The notes beneath the pieces are model-generated. The model was not told the DNA's origin. It was given only the letters and a program-made list of their open reading frames with translations, and searched no databases. This document shows, one piece after another, positions 18,097 through 26,482 of a DNA stretch of 61,359 nucleotides. The position numbers were made by a program, and so were the translations under genes. Every line of letters starts with the position of its first letter. Position 1 is the stretch's first letter. Source of the DNA: Myroides sp. WP-1 (GTDB lineage: Bacteria > Bacteroidota > Bacteroidia > Flavobacteriales > Flavobacteriaceae); assembly GCF_014145635.1 (NCBI RefSeq), contig NZ_JACHTC010000019.1, forward strand, positions 1-61,359. Reading direction: 5' to 3'.

Positions 18097-20916
18097 ATGA
18101 AGAATTTTTTACTTGTCTTATTTGTAACCTTTCCGTTTTCCTGGATCTATTCACAGGAGGAAGAAAAAATTACGGGGAAGGTACTCGACGCCAAAACGCG
18201 TCAGCCGCTACAGGCCGTAGTAGCCCGTATAACGGGCACTCATCAATTCACCACAACAGACCAAGAAGGGGTCTTTACTCTACAATTTTCAGCACCAGGA
18301 TCTTGGGAGATTGAATTGTCTTCTCCCGCCCATACAACCAAGCGATTCGCTGTTGAAATTGCCTTTCAAGAATCGTTGGATTTCGGCCATTTATTTCTCG
18401 AAGAAGATTGGGTTTCTACCGAACAATTGGGGTTAATTACTTTAGCAGAGGATGATTTAGACCATGACGCCTCTTCTACAATGGGCAGCGCTCAGTTACT
18501 ACAGGCAACGAAAGACCCTTTTCAGCAAGCGGCTGCATACGCATGGGGGCAAAGTTTTTTTCGCATTCGAGGGTTAGACAATGCATATGGAAAACTACTA
18601 ATCAACGGATTAGTTATGAACAAAATGCAAAATCTTCGTCCTCAATGGAGCAATTGGGGCGGGTTAAATGAGGCGACGAGAAATCAGGTGTTTTATACGG
18701 GATCTTCTGTAGCTCCAGAATCCTTTGGCGGTATTGTAGGCACTCAGTCAATCAATACGCAAGCCTCAAACTTGAGAAAAGGAACGCGCCTTGGCTTTGC
18801 CGGTTCAACTACTACTTACCAATGGAAGCCTTTTTTTAGCTATGCATCTGGTTTAACTCCTAGCAATTGGGCTTATTCGCTTTCAGGTTCTTATCGCGGA
18901 GCTAAAGAGGGCTACTGGCGAGGTACAAACTACGATACTTTATCCTTTTTTGTGGGCATTGAAAAAAAAATCACCGATAAACACAACCTAAGTTTTTCGG
19001 GTATTTACGCCAAAAATAAACGCGCTAAAAACAATGCTAATACGTTAGAGCAAATGCAGCTTAAAGGAGTGAACTACAATTCGTATTGGGGTTGGCAAAA
19101 TGGAAAAAAGCGAAATGCCCGTTATCAAATCACTGAGGAACCGTTAGTTACACTTACACATACGTGGACATTAAATGAACAAACAAAGCTAACTACAACT
19201 CTGGGGTATCAATGGGGGTATCAAGGACAAAGCCGATTGGACTACCAAGACAATTTAAATCCAGATCCTGCCTACTACAAAAACTTGCCTAGTTATTATT
19301 TTACTCAAATTGACGATGCTTACTGGCAAATGTCATCAGAAGAGTTTGCTTCTCTTTCGGAAGATGACACCTTTAAACAGGCAACTTTAGCCAATTTACA
19401 ACAAGCGGAACAAGTTGGATCGGCATTTCAACAAAAGGGACAGCTCAATTGGCAAGAACTATACAGAGTCAATAGCCTTTTTAATGGACAGAGTAAAATT
19501 GTATTATATGAAGATCGACAACAAGATCAAACACGCTCATTTAACACCAACTTTCAAACTGTTTTTTCAGATAACATAACCTTTTATGCAGGATTAAATT
19601 ATCGCCATTTACAGTCTTCAAACTTTAAAAAGCTCGTTGACTTATTAGGGGGGACACACTATATGGATATTGATTCTTTTCAAGCAAAAGAATTACAAGA
19701 CAGCGATGTAAACCATCCCAATCGCACTCTTGTTACTGGAGATCACTACGGATATAACTACAAAATTTTCGCAACAACTGCCGATGTTTTTAGTCAATTT
19801 GTCTTTCGCTATCGTCGATTGGAGTTTTATTTGGCGGAAAATATTTCCTTTAGCACTTATCAACGAGAAGGACAATACAAAAATCCGCACTACCCTACTC
19901 AATCCTACGGAACTAGTGAACAAGTGCATTTCAATACATTGGGGATTAAAGGAGGTTTAACGTATTACTTATCAGGTAAACACCTGTTTCAAGTCCAAGC
20001 AATTTACAACAATCAAGCGCCATCTATTCAAACTTCATTTGCTAACATTCGAATTAGCAACGAGTTAACGCCTCAGTTAAAAGCGGCAAATATTTTTAGT
20101 GTAGAGGGTAGCTATCGCTTTCGATCACCTACTTTTCAAGCCAGATTAACAGGTTATCTAACAGAAGTACACAATGATACACAGCTCAACTTTTTTTATA
20201 CAGAGGGTATTGCTATTTCGGAGGGCAAGGGAGATTTAGTTTCTGAACGCATCACCAACAGCAACAGACGTCATATTGGTATGGAACTAGGTGCTTCCTA
20301 TGCGTTAACTTCTACAATTAACCTCTCTGCCGCTGCAGCGTTGGGCCAGTCTTATTACACAAACAATCCCAATTTACATTACAATGCAACCAATGCATCT
20401 CAACCGGTAGATTTAGGTCAAACTCGTTTAGTAAACTACAATGTTGCCAATGGCCCACAAACAGCACTATCCCTGAGCATAACTTATCGCGCTCCTACTT
20501 TTTGGTTTATTGGAACAACAGTCAATTACCTTGCTGATGCTTTTGTTCACGTTGCTCCTCTTAGGAGAACCCAACACTTTATTCGCGATCCAGAACAAAT
20601 GGGTCTTCCTTTTGAAGGGTTAACCTCCGCACACTTACGTCAACTTCTTAAACAAGAGCGACTACCCACATATAGTTTAGTCTCTCTTACTGCAGGCAAA
20701 TCTTGGCGACTATTTAATCGCTCGACACTTGGTTTTTTCGCCACCGTACAAAATCTATTCAATACTACCTATCGCACGGGTGGATTTGAACAAGCAAGAA
20801 ATGCCACTTATGCACAAGAGCTAAAACGCACCAAAGGAGGACATGCTGTATTTGGCACCAAATATTGGTCTGGTTATGGCCGAAACTTCTTCATTCAAAT
20901 TTACTATAACATTTAA
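18097..20916 (+). CDS. TonB-dependent receptor, module copy A
   Basis: Outer-membrane active transporter driven by TonB-ExbBD. From the ATG at 18097 (a TTG two codons earlier is unlikely) the product is 940 residues. It has a signal peptide to about YSQ (residue 20), a carboxypeptidase-regulatory-like beta domain (ITGKVLDAKTRQPL onward, about 25-105), a plug (TKDPFQQAA through GGIVGTQSI) and a 22-strand barrel ending GYGRNFFIQIYYNI. It is not of the SusC type and has no SusD partner. Instead a DUF5689 lipoprotein follows after 12 bases and a periplasmic hydrolase is divergent. It is a paralog of 23635-26472. Substrate unknown. Confidence 0.87.
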   Translation: MKNFLLVLFVTFPFSWIYSQEEEKITGKVLDAKTRQPLQAVVARITGTHQFTTTDQEGVFTLQFSAPGSWEIELSSPAHTTKRFAVEIAFQESLDFGHLFLEEDWVSTEQLGLITLAEDDLDHDASSTMGSAQLLQATKDPFQQAAAYAWGQSFFRIRGLDNAYGKLLINGLVMNKMQNLRPQWSNWGGLNEATRNQVFYTGSSVAPESFGGIVGTQSINTQASNLRKGTRLGFAGSTTTYQWKPFFSYASGLTPSNWAYSLSGSYRGAKEGYWRGTNYDTLSFFVGIEKKITDKHNLSFSGIYAKNKRAKNNANTLEQMQLKGVNYNSYWGWQNGKKRNARYQITEEPLVTLTHTWTLNEQTKLTTTLGYQWGYQGQSRLDYQDNLNPDPAYYKNLPSYYFTQIDDAYWQMSSEEFASLSEDDTFKQATLANLQQAEQVGSAFQQKGQLNWQELYRVNSLFNGQSKIVLYEDRQQDQTRSFNTNFQTVFSDNITFYAGLNYRHLQSSNFKKLVDLLGGTHYMDIDSFQAKELQDSDVNHPNRTLVTGDHYGYNYKIFATTADVFSQFVFRYRRLEFYLAENISFSTYQREGQYKNPHYPTQSYGTSEQVHFNTLGIKGGLTYYLSGKHLFQVQAIYNNQAPSIQTSFANIRISNELTPQLKAANIFSVEGSYRFRSPTFQARLTGYLTEVHNDTQLNFFYTEGIAISEGKGDLVSERITNSNRRHIGMELGASYALTSTINLSAAAALGQSYYTNNPNLHYNATNASQPVDLGQTRLVNYNVANGPQTALSLSITYRAPTFWFIGTTVNYLADAFVHVAPLRRTQHFIRDPEQMGLPFEGLTSAHLRQLLKQERLPTYSLVSLTAGKSWRLFNRSTLGFFATVQNLFNTTYRTGGFEQARNATYAQELKRTKGGHAVFGTKYWSGYGRNFFIQIYYNI

Positions 20917-20928
20917 CTCCCCCATCCA

Positions 20929-22410
20929 ATGAAAACAAGATATACACCCTTAATCCATTTTTTTATACTTCTCCTTTTTGCCAACTGTGCTAAAAACGAC
21001 AATTTTTCTGTTCCCTCACTTACATGTGCCGACCCCGTCCTGCAAGTCAACACAACGTTAGAGGAGGTATCTAAACGCATAGACGATAAAATTAGACCCT
21101 ATCCTGGCTCAAAAACTGACATCTTAACGGCACTTGTCATTTCAAGTGACCAAGGCGGAAATTTTTACAACAAACTCTACATAGTAGATGAACAAACACA
21201 AACCCCAGCCATTATCAATTTAGAAATGACAGCATCATTTACAACTTTTCCTCCAGGCACCAAAATTCAACTCCACTTAGCCAATCTATATTGCATCAAT
21301 AGTTATGGAAAGTTAAACTTTGGCGGCGGTATATACACTGCCACTAGTGGTAAACAATACATTGGAAGTATTGCGAAGAACGCTATTGTTCAATGCATCA
21401 AATCGTATTGTGATCCAGTACCTGATCTAACGATATACAACCATCATCTAACGATAGAAAAGCTCAAACAAAACACGGAACAATACGTTGGTAAATTACT
21501 TACTCTAGAAAAGGTTCAATTTGATCCAAGTCACATAGGAAAAAAACTATACGATCCTCTCGATGTAGATACACAAGGTTATACGTTGAGAAAGGTAAAA
21601 GATGCCAAGGGAAATACTTGCTATATCCGAACAGGAAAAATGAGCAAAGACTTTGTTGATTATGTCATTACAGCCAACAGTGGTACAATTACGGGAATTG
21701 CAGATGTATTCGGTAAACAAATTCAATTTTATCCCCGTGTCTTAGAAGACCTACAACTCGACCAACCGTCTTTGGATGAGCTTTCTTCAGAAACAGAAGG
21801 TGAAACAGATCCGGATCAAGGAGAAATTGAACAAGAAACAATTCCTGTTCAACCTGGCACTCTATTGGCTTTTCCTGGTTCTGACTTTGAACAATGGGAT
21901 GATTTTACCGCTTCCATTGGTACAACTGGATTAAAATTTGCCACTCAGGCTGTAGGATTAGGATGGGAGCAGTCTACAGGATTGGCTTTTCAAGGTTCGC
22001 CTACTAAAACGGATTACGCCTTTATCGTTTCATCCGTGCAAGTTCCCCCAACTGCCACTTCCCTTTCTTTCCTTCTAAAAGGAACAGCAAGTAAGCGATC
22101 GCTCTCCGTCAATGTGTATAATGCAATGGGGTATTTTATTGCCTATAATCTTGAAGATGTTCAACAGAGTAAAATCATACTTCCCTCTTCTCATACCAAT
22201 GAACAGGGCAACGTTAATCAATACAAAGGCACAATCAACACCCAAGGTGAATGGATTAAAATTATCCTTCCTTTAGGCGATTTTGCCTACAATCAGTCGG
22301 GACAAGGCCCTTTACTTTCTATTCGATTTAGAGGTAAAACCGCCACAATAGCCAGTGATTACGATTTGATACTCGATGAGATTCGGTTTGAAGAGGAACA
22401 AGTGGATTAA
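20929..22410 (+). CDS. DUF5689 surface lipoprotein, module copy A
   Basis: The 493-residue product has a lipoprotein signal (LFANC, Cys20) and a DUF5689-type region (about 30-285) with repeated beta segments such as GVVSSDQGGNFYN-like LVISSDQGGNFYN and LRKVKDAKGN. An acidic linker (about 287-310) leads to a single C-terminal beta-sandwich-like domain (FPGSDFEQWDDF to YDLILDEIRF). The paralog in copy B carries two such C-terminal domains. Coupling to the TonB receptor suggests a cell-surface substrate-capture lipoprotein, analogous in position but not in sequence to SusD; that is inference. DUF5689 has no established biochemical function that I know of. Confidence 0.78.
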   Translation: MKTRYTPLIHFFILLLFANCAKNDNFSVPSLTCADPVLQVNTTLEEVSKRIDDKIRPYPGSKTDILTALVISSDQGGNFYNKLYIVDEQTQTPAIINLEMTASFTTFPPGTKIQLHLANLYCINSYGKLNFGGGIYTATSGKQYIGSIAKNAIVQCIKSYCDPVPDLTIYNHHLTIEKLKQNTEQYVGKLLTLEKVQFDPSHIGKKLYDPLDVDTQGYTLRKVKDAKGNTCYIRTGKMSKDFVDYVITANSGTITGIADVFGKQIQFYPRVLEDLQLDQPSLDELSSETEGETDPDQGEIEQETIPVQPGTLLAFPGSDFEQWDDFTASIGTTGLKFATQAVGLGWEQSTGLAFQGSPTKTDYAFIVSSVQVPPTATSLSFLLKGTASKRSLSVNVYNAMGYFIAYNLEDVQQSKIILPSSHTNEQGNVNQYKGTINTQGEWIKIILPLGDFAYNQSGQGPLLSIRFRGKTATIASDYDLILDEIRFEEEQVD

Positions 22411-22437
22411 AAAAATCGTATACAAGTTTATAATTTC

Positions 22438-22467
22438 AAAAAAGAGTGCACTTGCACTCTTTTTTTA
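22438..22467. terminator. Bidirectional terminator between module copies
   Basis: Stem AAAGAGTGC/GCACTCTTT with a 4-base loop and T7, between convergent genes. Confidence 0.85.
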
Positions 22468-23514
22468 TCGTTGTTCGCGAATCAGATAAATGTAAACGGG
22501 AAAGTGATCACTAAAACCAGGTTCACTATTACTATTTCGCAGAGGATATCCTTTATACTGTCCTGTAGCTTGTATCATAAATGGTTTTTTAAATATTCTT
22601 GCCTTCCAATATTTCCAAGAGTCATACCCTTCTTGTAGGTATGCCTCTGTCAATATCATTTGATCAAAAATATCCCAAGCATCGCGATACGCTAACGTTC
22701 CTAAACCATCTTTCGCCATCTTTTCCATAGGATTAAACAATCCTTGTGGTTTTACATCCTCCTTTTTGCTTTTGGCATTTAATACTTTCTTGATACTTTT
22801 ATTATATGGACCATCATTCATATCTCCCATGGTGATGATTTTCGCTTGTGGATTAATTCCTTGAAGAGAATCGATGATTTTCATATTTAGCGCAGCTGCA
22901 GCTTCTCTGTTTGGGCTACTTGCCTTTTCTCCACCTACTCTTGACGGCCAGTGATTGACAATAAAGTGAACTTCTTCTCCGTCCAACAACCCTGTAACTA
23001 GCAGTTGATCTCGTGTATAAATGCGCTTATTATTTTTGAGTTGATCATAGATGTAAAGTGTATGTTTAGATGTATGTGTTGGTGAAAAATGTTTTTTACT
23101 ATAGAGTAATCCCACATCAATACCTCGACGATCTGGTGAATCATAATGTACAATTCCATAATCGCCCGATTTCATGCTTGCTGCTTGAATCAAATCTTCT
23201 AATACACCTCTATTCTCCACTTCGGCAACTCCGATAACAACCGGCATATTGGGATTTTCATCAGTGCCAATTTGCGACATTACGCGTGTGAGATTTTCTA
23301 TTTTTTTCTCGTATTTCTTTTTTGTCCACGCTTGTGCTCCATCAGGTGTCCATTCTTCATCATAAATCTTGGGATCGCGAATCGTGTCGAACAAATTTTC
23401 ACAATTGTAAAATGCGATTGTGTGAATTTGATACTTTTTTTCTTGGGCGTGAAGAGTTATACCTAGTCCTACTAGAATTAACCCTAAAGTCAATATTTTT
23501 ACTATTTTCTTCAT
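22465..23514 (-). CDS. Secreted endonuclease/exonuclease/phosphatase-fold hydrolase, module copy B
   Basis: A 349-residue paralog of 16910-17983, with a signal peptide to about HAQ (residue 24). The full set of EEP residues is present: NCENLFD, GVAEVENR, SPDRRGIDVG, NHWPSR, GDMNDGP and SDHFPV. It lacks the eight-residue lysine-rich insertion (KSKNKTSK) seen in copy A near residue 170. Both copies look catalytically intact, so neither is decaying. It reads divergently from its own TonB receptor over a 120-base spacer holding a clear -7 box. Substrate unknown; nuclease or phosphatase are the leading options. Confidence 0.85.
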   Translation of the reverse strand: MKKIVKILTLGLILVGLGITLHAQEKKYQIHTIAFYNCENLFDTIRDPKIYDEEWTPDGAQAWTKKKYEKKIENLTRVMSQIGTDENPNMPVVIGVAEVENRGVLEDLIQAASMKSGDYGIVHYDSPDRRGIDVGLLYSKKHFSPTHTSKHTLYIYDQLKNNKRIYTRDQLLVTGLLDGEEVHFIVNHWPSRVGGEKASSPNREAAAALNMKIIDSLQGINPQAKIITMGDMNDGPYNKSIKKVLNAKSKKEDVKPQGLFNPMEKMAKDGLGTLAYRDAWDIFDQMILTEAYLQEGYDSWKYWKARIFKKPFMIQATGQYKGYPLRNSNSEPGFSDHFPVYIYLIREQR

Positions 23515-23545
23515 AAGTTAACGTAATTTAGAAAAATACTTATGA

Positions 23546-23553
23546 CAAAAATA
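23546..23553 (-). promoter_or_regulatory. -7 box of hydrolase copy B
   Basis: Minus-strand TATTTTTG matches TAnnTTTG, 32 bases upstream of the ATG. No TTTG at -33. On the other strand a near-match TACTTTTC (23598-23605) could serve the receptor gene. Confidence 0.5.
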
Positions 23554-23634
23554 GCAGTTTTTATCTTAAAAACTTAACTTTACTAGGAAAAGTATACTAC
23601 TTTTCAGGTTAGCACTTTAATATTAAATAGCACT

Positions 23635-26472
23635 ATGAGGAAACTTTTATTTGTTTTGTTGTGTGCAACATCGACATTTTCGTTTGCACAAGACTATCAC
23701 GAAATTAGAGGAAAAGTACTCGATGCCAAATCTCGAATCCCGATTAATGCGGTACATGCGAGAATCGTTGGCACTAATATTTCGACTCTAACAAACGGTG
23801 AGGGAATCTTTGTTTTAGAACTCATTTCATCTGAGGAACAAACGGTAGAATTATCTTATCCTGGGTACGTCAATTTACAGTTGTATGTAACTAGAGAAGA
23901 TAATAGCACCTTAGATTTAGGTGAAATTATTCTGGAAGAAGATTTAATGGCTCAAGCTCAAATTGGCTTTATTACTTTAACTGAAAATGATCTCAGCGAT
24001 GACAATTCTGGTTCGGATACTTCGTCGGGATTATTACAGGCAACTAAAGACCCTTTTCAACAAGTAGCAGCCTTCAACTGGGGGCAATCTTTTTTTAAGG
24101 TTCGTGGACTAAACAACGAATACGGAAAAACACTTATCAATGGAGTTGTGATGAATCGCATTTTAGATGGTCGTCCGCAATTTAGCAACTGGGGAGGCTT
24201 AAACGATGTGATGCGCAATCAGGAGTTTTCATCTGGTTCTAAACCCTCCGATTATACATACGGAAGTATTTTGGGAACGCAAGCCATTTCAACGCGAGCC
24301 TCTCATATTCGAAAAGGATCACGAGCTGTTTTTTCAGGTTCTAACACCAATTATAACTGGAGACCAACCTTCATGCATTCCTCTGGTTTGAATAAAAAAG
24401 GATGGGCCTATGTAGTAGCAGGATCTTATAGAGGAGCTAAAGAAGGTTACTGGGAAGGTACAAATTACGATGCTTTATCTTTTTTTACTGCAGTTGAGAA
24501 AAAATTTAATGAGGAACACAGCTTAAATTTTTCTGCCATCTATGCCAAAAATAAAAGAGGGAAAAATGCTCCCTTAACCCAGGAACAAGCGGATCTAAAA
24601 GGTTTTAAATACAATTCCTATTGGGGATGGCAAGAGGGAGATAAACGAAATTCTCGTTATCGCGACATTGAACAGCCCATTTTCATGCTGACTCATTATT
24701 GGAATATGAATGAAAAAACATCCTTAACTACTACCGCCTCTTACCAATTTGGGTATATTGCAGATAGTCGATTTAGTTATCAAAATAATCTTAATCCAGA
24801 CCCTGCCTACTATAAATACTTACCTAGTTACTATACCACGCAAATTGACCCTTCCTTTTGGACGATGACGCCCGAACAGTTCAATAGCCTTTCTCCTAAC
24901 AACCCGATGAAAGTCAATACCATCTCTGCTCTAAAAAATGCAGAAGAAAACAGAATCTCTTTCATTGAAGGAGGACAAGTGGATTGGAATAACATCTATG
25001 CGACTAATAACAGTTTTGATGGAAGAAGTAAAATTGTATTATACGAAGATCGCCAACAAGAAAAAATCTTCGCGCTGAATTCTTCTTTAAAACGAAAAAT
25101 AGATGACAATATCACTTTTGATGCAGGGATAAATTACAGAAAATTAACGTCAAACAACTACCAAAAACTAACGGATTTATTAGGTGGTTGGTATTATTTA
25201 GACATCGATACTTATCAAAAACCCGAACTACAAGATAAAGACAACAACAACCCTAATCGACAAGTCAAAGAAGGTGATAAATTTGGTTATAACTATAAAC
25301 TTTATGCAGATGTTGTTGATGTATTTGCTCAGCTTGTTTTTGATTACGGGCCACTTGATTTTTATTTTGCATCAAATCTCGGATATACCAATTACCAACG
25401 AGAGGGATTGTATAAAAACCCCGTATATATGGATAATTCCTATGGAAAAAGTGGTCACACAGACTTTACAACCGTTGGTTTAAAAGGAGGAGCTACATAT
25501 CAAATAACGGGCAAACACGCCTTGGATGTCAATATTTCTTATCATGAACAAGCACCTACGATTAAAAATACCTTTGCGAATGTACGTGTAAACAATGCTT
25601 TAGTTCCCTCGCCCAAAAATGAAGACATTTTTAGTGTAGATGGTAGCTACATCTTGCGTACACCAAAGCTAAAAGCAAGAGTAACCGGTTACTTTTCTGA
25701 AATTCACAACAGTACTAAAATTAATTTTTACTTCGCTGATGGTGCAGGTCTAAGAGATGAGAATGGAGAACTATACAACAATGGCAATAGCTTTGTATCT
25801 GAAGTATTAACAGGTATTAATAAAAGGCATCTTGGTTTAGAAATTGGGGCAGAATATCAACTTACTCCAACCGTAAAGGCTACTGCTGCAGCTGCACTTG
25901 GACAAGCTTTTTACACGAGTAATCCCAATGTGTATTTATCATCAGATAACCTATCGCGTACCTTTGACTATGGAGAAGCAGCTCTCAAGAAATACAAGCT
26001 CTCAAATGGTCCTCAAACGGCTTTATCCCTTGGTTTGGAATATAGAGATCCAGCCTTTTGGTTTGTGGGTGCAAACGTAAACTATATGGCTGATGCTTAT
26101 ACTGATGTATCGGCTCTAAGAAGGACGCGAAACTTCGTTTTAGACCCTACAACTCCAGGTCAACCATTCACTGATATTACAGACGGAAAATTGCGTCAAA
26201 TTTTAAAACAGGAGAAACTAAACGACTTTACTATCGTCAATATTACTGGTGGTAAATCGTGGCGATTACCCAACAGAACAATTGTAGGCTTCTTCGCTTC
26301 AATCAACAATGTATTCAACAAAGTTTATAAAACAGGTGGATTCGAACAAGCGAGAAATGCAAACTACAAGCAAGAGATAGAGCGCAACAGTGGTCCTTAT
26401 AATCGATTTGGCAACAAATACTTTTATGGATATGGCCGTAATTTCTTTGTAAATGTTTACTACAACTTCTAA
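23635..26472 (+). CDS. TonB-dependent receptor, module copy B
   Basis: A 945-residue paralog of 18097-20916. Signal peptide to about SFAQ (residue 19), regulatory-like beta domain (IRGKVLDAKSRIPI onward), plug with TKDPFQQVA and WGQSFFKVRG, and barrel ending GYGRNFFVNVYYNF. Similarity to copy A runs the whole length, including loop-rich parts (GAKEGYW, YNSYWGWQ, NPDPAYYK). This suggests a shared class of substrate with some divergence in surface loops. The DUF5689 gene follows after 10 bases. Regulation is not evident: no anti-sigma/ECF pair lies next to it. Confidence 0.87.
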   Translation: MRKLLFVLLCATSTFSFAQDYHEIRGKVLDAKSRIPINAVHARIVGTNISTLTNGEGIFVLELISSEEQTVELSYPGYVNLQLYVTREDNSTLDLGEIILEEDLMAQAQIGFITLTENDLSDDNSGSDTSSGLLQATKDPFQQVAAFNWGQSFFKVRGLNNEYGKTLINGVVMNRILDGRPQFSNWGGLNDVMRNQEFSSGSKPSDYTYGSILGTQAISTRASHIRKGSRAVFSGSNTNYNWRPTFMHSSGLNKKGWAYVVAGSYRGAKEGYWEGTNYDALSFFTAVEKKFNEEHSLNFSAIYAKNKRGKNAPLTQEQADLKGFKYNSYWGWQEGDKRNSRYRDIEQPIFMLTHYWNMNEKTSLTTTASYQFGYIADSRFSYQNNLNPDPAYYKYLPSYYTTQIDPSFWTMTPEQFNSLSPNNPMKVNTISALKNAEENRISFIEGGQVDWNNIYATNNSFDGRSKIVLYEDRQQEKIFALNSSLKRKIDDNITFDAGINYRKLTSNNYQKLTDLLGGWYYLDIDTYQKPELQDKDNNNPNRQVKEGDKFGYNYKLYADVVDVFAQLVFDYGPLDFYFASNLGYTNYQREGLYKNPVYMDNSYGKSGHTDFTTVGLKGGATYQITGKHALDVNISYHEQAPTIKNTFANVRVNNALVPSPKNEDIFSVDGSYILRTPKLKARVTGYFSEIHNSTKINFYFADGAGLRDENGELYNNGNSFVSEVLTGINKRHLGLEIGAEYQLTPTVKATAAAALGQAFYTSNPNVYLSSDNLSRTFDYGEAALKKYKLSNGPQTALSLGLEYRDPAFWFVGANVNYMADAYTDVSALRRTRNFVLDPTTPGQPFTDITDGKLRQILKQEKLNDFTIVNITGGKSWRLPNRTIVGFFASINNVFNKVYKTGGFEQARNANYKQEIERNSGPYNRFGNKYFYGYGRNFFVNVYYNF

Positions 26473-26482
26473 TTTCTTAACT

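Noticed and set aside
18091..20929. SusC/SusD-type assignment for the TonB receptors
   Set aside because: The receptors lack SusC-specific features and are followed by DUF5689 lipoproteins rather than SusD homologs.
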